A DNA stretch of 64,000 nucleotides, taken from the NCBI RefSeq assembly GCF_900156315.1, contig NZ_FTNI01000015.1:124001-188000 (forward strand). Direction: 5' to 3'. The position numbers were made by a program, and so were the translations under genes. The notes under the pieces were generated by a model, which saw only the letters and a program-made list of their open reading frames with translations, did not search any database and was not told where the DNA came from. This stretch comes from Microbispora rosea (lineage in GTDB: Bacteria > Actinomycetota > Actinomycetes > Streptosporangiales > Streptosporangiaceae). This document shows, piece after piece, positions 35,963 through 44,839 of the stretch; the first letter of the stretch is position 1, and each line of letters opens with the position of its first letter.

Positions 35963-36202
35963 TACTGCTCTCCCTAAGGAAGTGAATCTTGGGGACCACA
36001 CCTCGTGGACCCCGGGTGTGTCGCACAGCTCCCCGGGTGGCTCATACAGTCAAACTGGTTTTCGCTACGGGAACAGCTAATACAACGCCTTCACATCTAA
36101 CACTATGTAGCCCGTTGGTGTTCCACGTCCGGCGGAGATTTCTCGCCCTACGTGTGGCAGAGGGCATGGCACGGCATGTCTCGGTGCACACTGGAACCTG
36201 TC

Positions 36203-37000
36203 ATGACCTGCCCCCGCCTCGTCGCCACGGACCTCGACGGCACCGCCCTGCGCACCGACGGATCGATCTCTCCACGCACCGCCGCCGCCTTCGCCCGGGT
36301 GGAGGAGTCCGGCGGCACTCTCGTCTTCGTGACCGGGCGGCCGCCCCGGTGGATGCACAGCGTCGCGGGAGCCGTACGGCACCGCGGGCTCGCGATCTGC
36401 GCGAACGGCGCGCTCGTCTACGACCTCCACACCGAGGAGATCGTCGAGTCGCACCTGATCGCGGCTGACGTGCTCGAAGAGTGCGTCGCCCGGCTGCGGC
36501 GGCACGTGCCCGGTCTCGCGTTCTCCGTCGAGTACGAGGGGGGCTTCGCGCACGAGCCCGACTACGCGCTGGGGCGCTGGGACGCCCGGGAGCTGTCCTA
36601 CGGGCAGATGGTCGCCGTCGCGGCGCTGACGTCCCGGCCGTGCGCCAAGCTGCTCGCACAGCACCCCTCGATGGACCCCGACGAGTTGCACCGGGGCGTG
36701 CTGGAGATCGTCGGGGACATGGTGACTCCGACCCACTCCAGCGGGCGGGCGCTGATCGAGATGAGCGCGCGCGGTGTGACGAAGGCCACGGCGCTGGCCA
36801 CGCTGGCCGAGGAGCGGGGGATCAAGCCCGGGGAGGTGGTCGCCTTCGGCGACATGCCGAACGACCTGCCGATGCTGATCTGGGCCGGCACGTCGTACGC
36901 CGTGGCGAACGCCCACCGCGACGTGCTGGCCGCCGTCGATCACGTGACGGCGGCCAACAACGACGACGGTGTGGCGGTCGTCCTCGAGACCCTGTTCTGA
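36203..37000 (+). CDS. HAD-superfamily hydrolase (Cof-type)
   Basis: A 265-residue phosphatase-like protein. The HAD motif I is DLDGTAL with the nucleophilic Asp, motif II is FVTGRPP, and motifs III/IV are seen as KATALATLAEERG and GDMPNDLPML. A C2B cap domain lies at about 80-190. The substrate is probably a sugar phosphate or similar small phosphoester but cannot be read from sequence. It is convergent with bpa. Confidence 0.9.
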   Translation: MTCPRLVATDLDGTALRTDGSISPRTAAAFARVEESGGTLVFVTGRPPRWMHSVAGAVRHRGLAICANGALVYDLHTEEIVESHLIAADVLEECVARLRRHVPGLAFSVEYEGGFAHEPDYALGRWDARELSYGQMVAVAALTSRPCAKLLAQHPSMDPDELHRGVLEIVGDMVTPTHSSGRALIEMSARGVTKATALATLAEERGIKPGEVVAFGDMPNDLPMLIWAGTSYAVANAHRDVLAAVDHVTAANNDDGVAVVLETLF

Positions 37001-37021
37001 GCCGGCGGGGTATCGGGGGTT

Positions 37022-37549
37022 CTACAGGTAGGGGCCGCCCGCGCGGTGGCCCTGGTCGTCCTGCCCGGTCTGGGGCATGCCGCCGGGGAGTGCGCGGCGC
37101 ATCTGCTCCAGCTGCGCCCGGGCGGCCATCTGCTGCGCGAACAGCGTGGTCTGGATGCCGTGGAACAGGCCCTCCAGCCAGCCGACGAGCTGGGCGTGCG
37201 CGACTCTCAGCTCCGCGTCGCTCGGCGGGGTCTCGTTCTCGTCGCTGAACGGCAGGGACAGCCGTTCCAGCTCCGCGACCAGTTCGGGGGCGAGGCCCTC
37301 CTCCAGCTCCTTGATGGAGCTCTGGTGGATGTCCTTGAGCCGCTTGCGGCTGGCCTCGTCGAGGGGAGCCGCCCGCACCTCCTCCAACAGCTGGCGGATC
37401 ATGCTGCCGATCCGCATGACCTTGGCGGGCTGCTCCACCAGGTCGGCGACGGACCGCTCCTCGTGCTCGCCATTACCGTTGCCGCCGGAGACCGAAAGGC
37501 CCTGCGGACCCACGACCACGATCTGCGGCGTGCTCTCGTCTGCGTTCAT
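37022..37549 (-). CDS. bpa: Bacterial proteasome activator Bpa (PafE)
   Basis: A 175-residue helical-bundle ring protein that opens the 20S proteasome gate without ATP. The C-terminus ends GPYL, the hydrophobic-Tyr-X type docking motif (mycobacterial Bpa ends GQYL). The helical core has the conserved block KVMRIGSMIRQLLEEVRAAPLDE and LVGWLEGLFHGIQTTLFAQQM. Its presence implies a proteasome/Pup system elsewhere in the genome. ATG 37549 is chosen by family length. Confidence 0.93.
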   Translation of the reverse strand: MNADESTPQIVVVGPQGLSVSGGNGNGEHEERSVADLVEQPAKVMRIGSMIRQLLEEVRAAPLDEASRKRLKDIHQSSIKELEEGLAPELVAELERLSLPFSDENETPPSDAELRVAHAQLVGWLEGLFHGIQTTLFAQQMAARAQLEQMRRALPGGMPQTGQDDQGHRAGGPYL

Positions 37550-37607
37550 CGATCGCTTACAACTCCTGATTCGCCGGGGCACACCGTGCTCACCCCTTCA
37601 ACTTAAC

Positions 37608-38570
37608 TCACCTGACCAGCAGCAGCTTTCCGATGTGTTCACCCTCCTCTAGCATCTGGTGGGCGAGGGCGGCCTGGTCGAGGGGGATCCGTTCGTGCAC
37701 CACGGGCCGTACGGCTCCGGCGGCGACGAGCGGCCACACGTTGTCCACCACGCCCCGGCAGATCACGCCCTTGTCGTCCACCGGACGGTTGCGCAGCGCG
37801 GTCGCCTGGACCGAGGCCCGCTTGGCGAGCAGCGTGCCGAGGTCGAGCTCGCCCTTCGCGCCGCCCTGCATGCCGATGACGACCAGGCGGCCGCCGGTGG
37901 CGAGGGCGCGCAGGTTCCCGGGCAGGTACTTCGCGCCGATGATGTCGAGGATCACGTCGGCCTGCCCCTCGAACCGCTCGGCGAAGTCCTCGTCGCGGTA
38001 GTTGACGCCCTCGTCCGCGCCGAGCTCGCGGCAGCGCGCGAGCTTGTCCGCGGAGCCGGCCGTCACGAGTACGCGGGAGCCGTACGCCTTGGCGATCTGG
38101 ACGGCCATGGTGCCGATGCCGCTCGCGCCGCCGTGGACGAGCAGGGTCTCGCCCTTTCGCAGGCGGGCGGTCATGAAGACGTTCGACCACACCGTGCAGG
38201 CGACCTCGGGGAGGCCGGCGGCCTCGTCCAGCGCGACGCCCTCCGGCACCGGCATCACCTGCTGCCAGGGCACCGCCACCCGTTCGGCGTACCCGCCGCC
38301 GGCCAGCAGGGCGCAGACGCGGTCGCCGGGCGCGAGATGGGGGACGTTCTCGCCGACTTCGACGATCGTGCCGGAGCATTCGAGTCCCGGGATCTCGGAG
38401 GCCCCGGGCGGCGGCGGGTAGAAGCCGCGGCGCTGGAGCAGGTCCGCCCGGTTGACGGCCGAGGCGGCGACGTCGATGAGCACCCCACCTGCGCCGGGAC
38501 GCGGGTCGGGCACTTCCTTCCAGGCCAAAACCTCAGGTCCGCCGGGTTCGGAAATCACGATCGCACGCAT
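37608..38570 (-). CDS. NAD(P)H:quinone oxidoreductase (zinc-less MDR family)
   Basis: A 320-residue medium-chain dehydrogenase/reductase. The N-terminal GroES-like domain has ASAVNRADLLQRRGFYPPPPG. The Rossmann NADPH site reads VHGGASGIGTMAVQIAKAYG, and the tail is HIGKLLL. The structural-zinc cysteines of alcohol dehydrogenases are absent. PIG3/QOR-like quinone reductase activity is the usual call. It starts at ATG 38570, divergent from the MinD-like gene by 114 bp. Confidence 0.93.
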   Translation of the reverse strand: MRAIVISEPGGPEVLAWKEVPDPRPGAGGVLIDVAASAVNRADLLQRRGFYPPPPGASEIPGLECSGTIVEVGENVPHLAPGDRVCALLAGGGYAERVAVPWQQVMPVPEGVALDEAAGLPEVACTVWSNVFMTARLRKGETLLVHGGASGIGTMAVQIAKAYGSRVLVTAGSADKLARCRELGADEGVNYRDEDFAERFEGQADVILDIIGAKYLPGNLRALATGGRLVVIGMQGGAKGELDLGTLLAKRASVQATALRNRPVDDKGVICRGVVDNVWPLVAAGAVRPVVHERIPLDQAALAHQMLEEGEHIGKLLLVR

Positions 38571-38684
38571 GTGACCTAAAGTAGCGTGGCGGAGAACTCG
38601 GCGGTTGCCCGCATTCACCGTATTACGTGGCGCTAATCTGCAATGTGTTTGCTACCCCATTAGCCCAGCCCGAGGGGGTACACG

Positions 38685-41225
38685 GTGGCGAGACATGATC
38701 GTGAGGATCCGCATTCTCTCGAGGACCAGCTGGCATGGCTTGACGCGATCAAGGAAATGCCCGACGAGGTGGAGATAGCGGTCAGCGCGGTTACCTCCGC
38801 CACGCTCGCGTCTCCACAGCCGCCACCGCCCGCGGACCCCGAGCTCGCCTCGCCGTACCCGGCCGACCCCTGGAGCCTCGTCCCGGCCGAGCCCGCGTCC
38901 GGCGGCCTGCTCCGCGGCGCGGCCGACGGCGCGACCGGCTCCGCGTACGGCACCTCGGTGCAGGAGGACGCGCAGACATCCGAGGCGTCGTCCACGGGTC
39001 CCGTCCGCGATCCCCTCTTCGATCCCGACTATTCGGGGCGTTTTGGGCGTGAAAGCGGCAAAAAGTCCGGTTTTGGGGCTGGCTATGGCGCCGACTCGAC
39101 CTACGGCGACACGAACTTCCGCGACACGACGGCCTTCGGCGACTCGAGCTTCGGCGATACGAGCTTCGGTGACTCGGGTTACGGTGACTCGGGTTTCGGC
39201 GACACGACGAACTTGAGTGACACGGCGGCCTTCCTGACCAGGCCCTCGTCCTCGCCTGCGTCCTCGTCCTCGTCCTCGTCCTCGCCTGTGGATCCGCGTG
39301 AGGACGCGCCGGCCGAGTCGCCCACCGCGAGCACCGCGTTCGGCACGCCGCCGGAGACGAGGAGCGAGGAGCCCGCCACCTCGACGGGGCCGGTGAACGC
39401 CCCGTCGTTCGGCTCGTCGTTCGGTAGTGGGGCGGCGTCGGAGTCGTCCTCCGAGCGGACGCCGGACCGTACTGCCGAGCCGTCGTTCCCGGGGTCTTCC
39501 GACGCCTCTTCCGGCTCGGGATCGGAGTCCTCCGAGGACACCTCGAACGCGACGCAGGAGACGCCGGGCGACGACCAGGCCTCAACGGACGACGACGGCC
39601 ACCCCGCCCCGCAGCCGGGCGGGCTGAGCGGTCCCTCGTCCTTCACCACCCCCCTGTTCGGTGACGCCTTCCCCGGCTCCCCTGCGGACACCGACGCGTA
39701 CAAGAACCTCGGCGCGTTCTCCGGCAGCGAGTCGGCCACGCCCTTCGTCTCCCCGGCGTCCGGCACGTCGTCCACCAAGGAGTCGCTGCGGGGCTGGCTG
39801 GAGCCCGCTGTGCCGGTGCCGGCCGCCCAGCAGGAACCTGCCGTCCCCGACGAGCCGGAGGAGCCGCCCGCGCCACCGGAGATCCCGTCTCCGTTCGCCA
39901 CCCCACGGGCCGAGGCCGTGCCGGACTTCGCGGACGACCGTTTCACCGGCTCCCTGCGGGACGACTTGGCCGCCGAGGAGCGGAAGCCGTACGAGCCGGG
40001 TCCGGTCGCGGCGCCGACGCCCCCGCCCCCACCCGCGCCGTCGCCTCAGCCCGCACCGCCACCGGTGCCGTCGCTGGCGCCTCAACCCGCGCCCGAGCGC
40101 GCCTCGGCGCCGAGCCCCGCACCGGCCGAGGCGCCGGCCGTGGAACGGGACGCGGTGGCGGAACGGGAGGCGTACCAGCCCCCGCGCCGGCCGGCTCCCG
40201 CCTCCGCCTTCAGCTCGCCCGCGCGTACGACGGGGAAGTCGGCGGGGTCGAAGCCGACCGCCGACAGCCTCGATCCGGTCACCCTGCTGAGGGGCCGGCG
40301 GAACGCTCCCTCGACAGGCTGGCGGCGGCTGATCTACAAGGCGTCCGCCGGGATAATCAAACCGGGTGAGGCCCCGGAGGTGCGGCGGCGTCGTGAACTC
40401 GTGCAGCGCGCCCGCACGCCCGTCGCCACCGGTCACCACCGGGTCGCCGTGCTCAGCCTCAAGGGCGGGGTGGGCAAGACCACGACGACCGTCGGGCTCG
40501 GCGCCACGCTCGCGCAGGTGCGCGGCGACCGTGTCATCGCGGTCGACGCCAACCCCGACCGTGGAACGCTTTCCGACAAGGTCGAGCTGGAGACTTCGGC
40601 CACCGTACGGGACCTGCTGAACGAGCGCGCGCAGATCAAGCGGTACGTAGACATCCGGGCCTTCACCTCGCAGACCCCCTCGCGGCTGGAGATCCTGGCG
40701 TCGGACCGCGACCCATCGGTGTCGGAGGCGTTCAGCGCCAAGGACTACCACGCGGTGGCGAATGTGCTGGAGAACTTCTACTCCATCTGCATCACCGACT
40801 GCGGTACCGGTCTCCTGCACTCCGCCATGTCGGGTGTGCTCGGCATGGCCGACCAGATCGTGCTGGTCAGCTCGCCGTCCGTAGACGGCGCCCGGGCGGC
40901 CTCGGCCACACTGGACTGGCTGGAGGCGCACCACTACGGCGACCTCGTCCGGGCCGCCACCGTGGTGCTCTGCAGCGTACGGCCGCGGTCGAAGTCCACG
41001 GTGGACCTCGACAAGCTGGAGGCCCACTTTGCCGCCCGCTGCCGCACTGTGGTCCGCGTGCCGTACGACGCCCACCTGGAGGAGGGTGCGGAGATCGACC
41101 TGGACCGCCTCCAGCAGGCCACCAGGGACGCCTACCTTCGTCTGGCGGCGTCCGTGGGCGACGGCTTCGCCGGGCCGCAGGCGCTGGCCGCGCCCAGGTT
41201 CTCGGAGATCCCGGACCACCTGTGA
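38685..41225 (+). CDS. MinD/ParA-like ATPase with long disordered N-terminus
   Basis: An 846-residue protein. A short N-terminal helix (EDQLAWLDAIKEMPDEVEIAV) is followed by ~510 residues of Ser/Pro/Asp/Gly-rich disorder. This includes five tandem pentapeptides of FGDSS type, a poly-Ser run and a Pro-rich section (about 440-480). The C-terminal ~260 residues are a deviant-Walker ATPase: LKGGVGKTTTT (about 593-603), VDANPDRGTLSD, ITDCGTGLLH. The layout resembles actinobacterial EspI-like or SCO5717-type proteins linked to type VII secretion and cell-envelope regulation; no ESX genes are in the window. The start is GTG 38685. Confidence 0.85.
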   Translation: MARHDREDPHSLEDQLAWLDAIKEMPDEVEIAVSAVTSATLASPQPPPPADPELASPYPADPWSLVPAEPASGGLLRGAADGATGSAYGTSVQEDAQTSEASSTGPVRDPLFDPDYSGRFGRESGKKSGFGAGYGADSTYGDTNFRDTTAFGDSSFGDTSFGDSGYGDSGFGDTTNLSDTAAFLTRPSSSPASSSSSSSSPVDPREDAPAESPTASTAFGTPPETRSEEPATSTGPVNAPSFGSSFGSGAASESSSERTPDRTAEPSFPGSSDASSGSGSESSEDTSNATQETPGDDQASTDDDGHPAPQPGGLSGPSSFTTPLFGDAFPGSPADTDAYKNLGAFSGSESATPFVSPASGTSSTKESLRGWLEPAVPVPAAQQEPAVPDEPEEPPAPPEIPSPFATPRAEAVPDFADDRFTGSLRDDLAAEERKPYEPGPVAAPTPPPPPAPSPQPAPPPVPSLAPQPAPERASAPSPAPAEAPAVERDAVAEREAYQPPRRPAPASAFSSPARTTGKSAGSKPTADSLDPVTLLRGRRNAPSTGWRRLIYKASAGIIKPGEAPEVRRRRELVQRARTPVATGHHRVAVLSLKGGVGKTTTTVGLGATLAQVRGDRVIAVDANPDRGTLSDKVELETSATVRDLLNERAQIKRYVDIRAFTSQTPSRLEILASDRDPSVSEAFSAKDYHAVANVLENFYSICITDCGTGLLHSAMSGVLGMADQIVLVSSPSVDGARAASATLDWLEAHHYGDLVRAATVVLCSVRPRSKSTVDLDKLEAHFAARCRTVVRVPYDAHLEEGAEIDLDRLQQATRDAYLRLAASVGDGFAGPQALAAPRFSEIPDHL
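39135..39209 (+). repeat. 15-bp in-frame repeat encoding FGDSx pentapeptides
   Basis: Five consecutive 15-bp units encode FGDSS, FGDTS, FGDSG, YGDSG and FGDTT inside the disordered part of the MinD-like protein. Phe/Tyr-Gly-Asp-Ser spacing resembles sticker-and-spacer sequences of phase-separating proteins. Confidence 0.9.
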
Positions 41226-41323
41226 CTGAGCGCGGAGCGAGGATGATCTCTTTCACGGTCGCGGTCGTGTACCGGAGAGTGAGAGACTAGGCTGCTGCGT
41301 GGCGTTCCAGCATGGGGCGCCGG

Positions 41324-41412
41324 GGAGAGCTCGCCTAGTGGACGATGGCGGCGGTCTTGAAAACCGCTAGGCCGGGTGACCGGTCTCGTGGGTTCGAATC
41401 CCACGCTCTCCG
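41324..41412 (+). tRNA. tRNA-Ser (anticodon TGA)
   Basis: Class II cloverleaf. Acceptor GGAGAGC/GCTCTCC with discriminator G. Anticodon stem GCGGT/ACCGC encloses CTTGAAA, giving TGA. The long variable arm contains CCGG-GTGA-CCGG, and the T-arm is GTGGG-TTCGAAT-CCCAC. CCA is not encoded. It borders the accessory segment with the STAND locus and a broken integrase, so its 3' end may have served as an attachment site. Confidence 0.96.
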
Positions 41413-41425
41413 CTCGACCAGCCAA

Positions 41426-41467
41426 AACGGCGTCTGACCAGCGGTTTCGCTCGGTTCAGACGCCGTT
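41426..41467 (+). terminator. Terminator hairpin after tRNA-Ser
   Basis: AACGGCGTCTGA (41426-41437) and TCAGACGCCGTT (41456-41467) are perfect 12-bp arms 13 bp after the tRNA. The remaining ~200 bp to 41666 hold nothing I recognise. Confidence 0.75.
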
Positions 41468-41666
41468 GATCGTTCCGGCTATGCGCAGCCGTACGCCACC
41501 CTGAGCAGCCCTCAGCCGCTGTCCGCGGGATATACGCAAAATGATCCTGTTGGTGTTTCCGCACGTCATGGGTGTCGCAGGCCGGGGCAGCGCTAATCCG
41601 CCCACAGGCCTCCCCAGCTACCGCCTCCCAGACGGGAGCCTCGCCTGACACCCCCGGCAACTGCAC

Positions 41667-44129
41667 TCATCGGGTCAAGACGTTGCGCTCAGTGCCCTGT
41701 CCGAACGGACTGGTGGATTCTATGTCGATCCGGTCGCCGCCCGCGCTGACCTTCACGGCCGTCGCGGCGGCCCACTTGGACACGCAGTTTTGGCCGTTCT
41801 GGCCGTGGATCCAGAGAACCTCCGTGCCCGCGTAGTTGGGGTCGGCTCCGCGAATGCGCAGGGTGAGATCTCCGGTACGGAACACGCAGCGCGATATCGG
41901 CTCGCCCACATCGGCGCGCGTGTAGCCATCCCATCCTCCACGGACCGGGCGCAGCTCGAAGCTCCCGCTACCCCACTTCCACGTCCCGCTCAGGTCCCTG
42001 CCGGTCACCTGGAGGCGGGCGGGGGCGCGACGGTCCTGGCTGCGGCCCGTGGCGACGATCTCGAAATCGCCGGGTGTGCCGGGCGCGGTCGCCTCAAGGG
42101 AGGCGCCGCCGGCCTGCGCGGCGACGGTGCCGAGTGAGGCACCGTCGAGGGTGAACGTGACCGGCTCGCCATCGTCGAACCCGCGCGCCGAAACCGTGAG
42201 CTTCTGACCGGCGGCGACGCTGGGCGGCGACAGCGTAAGTGTGATGACCGATACGGTTCCATGCGCGGACCGTCCGGAGACGCTACCCGTCGCGGTGATC
42301 GTGTACGACCCGGGAGCGGTTCCCGGCGTGATGTCGCGCGCGGCCGCGCCCTGGGCGTCGGCGGTCGTGGTCGCTGGCTGCCCGGATCCAGCGGGACCCG
42401 ACCAGACGAACGCCACGGGCTCGCCCGGCGAGAAGCCGGTAGCTCGCGCGGTCACCGCCTGCCCGGCGGAAACGGAGCTCGCGGAGAGCTTCAGCCCGGC
42501 GTCGGGGGGCGGCCTTTGTGGGCTGGGCGTGACCGTTTCCGGTGAGCGCGGTGGCGAAGGCGAAGGCGGGGGTGAAGGTGAGGACGGACGCGTCGTGACC
42601 GGCTGACCGGTGTCGGAAAGGGGCGGCACGACCGGCTGACTGGGGTTGTAGATGGTCGGCGTGACATAGGCTGCAGGGCTGGAACTCGGATGCGTTGTCG
42701 CGACGCTTACCCCGATTACCCCCAGGGTCGCCACCGTCGCGGCGGTGACCACCGCGATGGCGATCGACTGGACGCTGACGATACCGGCTCCCGTCTTACC
42801 GCCGAGCGTACCGATGGCGACACCCGCCCCTGCGCCGCCGACTGTGAAACCGGCCGCCAGACCGAGGGCACGTTTCCTGGTGTTCTCCTCACTCTGGAAA
42901 TAGGCCAGGTCATCAGCCGCACCGACCCGCGCGGCGGCCTGCGCGCCAAGGTGCAGCACTCGACCCCACGCGCCCCACCGCAGCGACCGGCCGAGCGCCG
43001 CCGCCACTGTGCGGGCCAAGATCCGCGCTGGGTCGTACGCTTCCCGTGCCATCGCCAGCTCGAGAACACCTATTACCGCCGGGGCGCTCCCGACGATCTG
43101 CCCGCGCGTGGCGGTGGCGGCCCAGGCGGCCAGGTTGGAGGCGTACACGGCGGCATCGAACTGCTCGTGCGCGCTGTCATCGGACCGAACGACGGCACCG
43201 CCCGAGTGGTCCACCAGCCGGAGCCGCGTCAGCGTGGCGATCGCGCCGCCCGCGGACGCGATCCCGGCCAGGGCCGCGAGCAGCCCCGGCGTCACTGGTC
43301 GGCCGGGCAGTGCGCCGAGCACCCGGTAGACGGCCAGCGCGTCCAGGTCCAGCGAAGCCGCCAGGACCGAACGGGGATCGGCACCGATCTCACCCGTCAG
43401 CGCGAGCACGGCAGCCGCTTGGAGCAGCAGCCGAGGGTGCCCGCCTGAGTGGCGGCACAGATCGCGGGCGGCCACTGCCTGCGCGGGCGTCAGCGGAATC
43501 CCGGCCTGGTGGGTGACCAGGGCCATCGCGGCCACTTCCGGCAGACCGCGCAGTTCAAGGTAGTAGCTGTCCTCAACCAAACCTCGTGCGGACGACCCGA
43601 TCAGCAGGCTGCTCGCGGGTGTCGCGTCGAGCAAGGCGGCCAGGTCGCTGGGAGGACCATCGAAGTCGTCAACCACGATCAGCGCCCGGACCATGCCCAT
43701 CAGCCGTCGCAGCCGCATCGGCGAGGGCCGATGGTCGGGGCTGTCGTAGCAGACCTCAAACAGCTCCTGCACGAGATCCTCGGCCGGTCGCCCTGCGCCG
43801 GACAGGAACACCACCTCGTCACCGGCCGCGCGCCGGTCGGCGGCGATCCGGCGCAACAGCGCCGACTTGCCGATACCGGGCACCCCGTGCACCTGCACCA
43901 ACGCGCCCGGCGTACGCAACCACCTGTCGATCTGCGCCAGTTCGCCGTCGCGCCCCCACAGCACACCCGCAAGCAGCGGATCGGAAGGGGCAGGGCGCCG
44001 CGCTACGTCCGGCACAGACCCGCCCGGCTCGACCCGTGAGGCCCGGTCGGCGTAATAGGTGACGACGTTGCCGTCGCCGACAATCACCACACCGTAGACG
44101 TCGCCCCCGATGTCCACCTGGTGCCCCAT
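41667..44129 (-). CDS. STAND/NLR-like NTPase with N-terminal amyloid-type motif, TM and Ig-like ectodomain
   Basis: An 820-residue multidomain protein. Residues 5-23 form a Gly/Asn/Val motif (IGGDVYGVVIVGDGN) that aligns without gaps to the C-terminus of the neighbouring small protein. Then comes a STAND/NB-ARC-type NTPase (about 50-300) with Walker A HGVPGIGKSAL (81-91), Walker B LIVVDDFDG (150-158) and a GLP motif (195-197). A helical region follows, then a TM helix (about 452-477), a Pro/Ser-rich linker (about 490-545), two Ig-like repeats (about 546-628 and 629-708) and a terminal domain (about 709-820) with SGTWKW and two cysteines (748, 782). The predicted topology puts the NTPase inside and the Ig-like part outside. 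It starts 15 bp after its partner gene. A defence or cell-death switch is inferred, not shown. Confidence 0.8.
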   Translation of the reverse strand: MGHQVDIGGDVYGVVIVGDGNVVTYYADRASRVEPGGSVPDVARRPAPSDPLLAGVLWGRDGELAQIDRWLRTPGALVQVHGVPGIGKSALLRRIAADRRAAGDEVVFLSGAGRPAEDLVQELFEVCYDSPDHRPSPMRLRRLMGMVRALIVVDDFDGPPSDLAALLDATPASSLLIGSSARGLVEDSYYLELRGLPEVAAMALVTHQAGIPLTPAQAVAARDLCRHSGGHPRLLLQAAAVLALTGEIGADPRSVLAASLDLDALAVYRVLGALPGRPVTPGLLAALAGIASAGGAIATLTRLRLVDHSGGAVVRSDDSAHEQFDAAVYASNLAAWAATATRGQIVGSAPAVIGVLELAMAREAYDPARILARTVAAALGRSLRWGAWGRVLHLGAQAAARVGAADDLAYFQSEENTRKRALGLAAGFTVGGAGAGVAIGTLGGKTGAGIVSVQSIAIAVVTAATVATLGVIGVSVATTHPSSSPAAYVTPTIYNPSQPVVPPLSDTGQPVTTRPSSPSPPPSPSPPRSPETVTPSPQRPPPDAGLKLSASSVSAGQAVTARATGFSPGEPVAFVWSGPAGSGQPATTTADAQGAAARDITPGTAPGSYTITATGSVSGRSAHGTVSVITLTLSPPSVAAGQKLTVSARGFDDGEPVTFTLDGASLGTVAAQAGGASLEATAPGTPGDFEIVATGRSQDRRAPARLQVTGRDLSGTWKWGSGSFELRPVRGGWDGYTRADVGEPISRCVFRTGDLTLRIRGADPNYAGTEVLWIHGQNGQNCVSKWAAATAVKVSAGGDRIDIESTSPFGQGTERNVLTR

Positions 44130-44144
44130 TTAAAGCCCTCTCGA

Positions 44145-44540
44145 TCAAGGCTTATGTATCACCCGAAATGTCGCGTTATTGTTCGACCCCGCGATGATCT
44201 GGCCCGAAACGTTGCCGCCGACGTGTATGTTTATCGAGCCCGTGTCTCCGAGTCCGGCCACGAGTGCCTCGATTTCGGCCACGCTTTCCGGGTAGTTCTC
44301 CAGTAGCGCCTGAATCCGACCCTGAAGGTGTCCGGCCATGACCGACGCTGGAATCGCCTCAGCGCGGACCGCCCCCGCCGCCTCGTCGAGTTCGTCTAGC
44401 TCACGCTGCTCCTGGTCCTGGTCGCCACGGCTGAGCAGCCGAGCCACCTTTGCCCGCACACCCGCCCACCCGTCGGTGACCATAGCCTGAACGAGCGCCT
44501 GACCCGCGGTGGCGGCCAATGCCATCGCCGCAATATCCAC
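44145..44540 (-). CDS. Small helical protein with C-terminal amyloid-type motif (Bell-like candidate effector)
   Basis: A 131-residue protein. Residues 1-98 are predicted helical: a hydrophobic, Ala-rich first helix (MDIAAMALAATAGQALVQAM), a charged helix (RGDQDQEQRELDELDEAA) and a third helix. Residues 103-123 form a beta-prone Gly/Asn motif, VGGNVSGQIIAGSNN. This is the layout of bacterial Bell-domain effectors described next to NLR genes, in which a four-helix-like toxin domain is triggered by amyloid templating. The start is GTG 44540 with a strong AAGGAGG site 8 bp upstream. I cannot confirm the Bell assignment without profile search. Confidence 0.7.
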   Translation of the reverse strand: MDIAAMALAATAGQALVQAMVTDGWAGVRAKVARLLSRGDQDQEQRELDELDEAAGAVRAEAIPASVMAGHLQGRIQALLENYPESVAEIEALVAGLGDTGSINIHVGGNVSGQIIAGSNNNATFRVIHKP

Positions 44541-44839
44541 GGTAGGTCCTCCTTGGTATGACTACTACGTAGAACATACGGGTCCACGAAAGGCCCCGAT
44601 AGAGGGCTATCCCTGTATTAGTTATGCGGCACCGAGAGAACAAAGCTGAAGAAATGAATCAGGACGAGACTCTCGGTGGCGCAGGCGGACGCAGCCACGG
44701 GGAATGCAGCAACATCATGAGCTGGCCCAGTCGCTGGAACACCGCTCCGGTCACCAGGCCACGAGCCGGGCCATGATCGGCCGATGGCGGCAGGGGTGTG
44801 GTCGAACCGCTCGCGCCGCTGGGCGCTGCGGGTGCCTTT

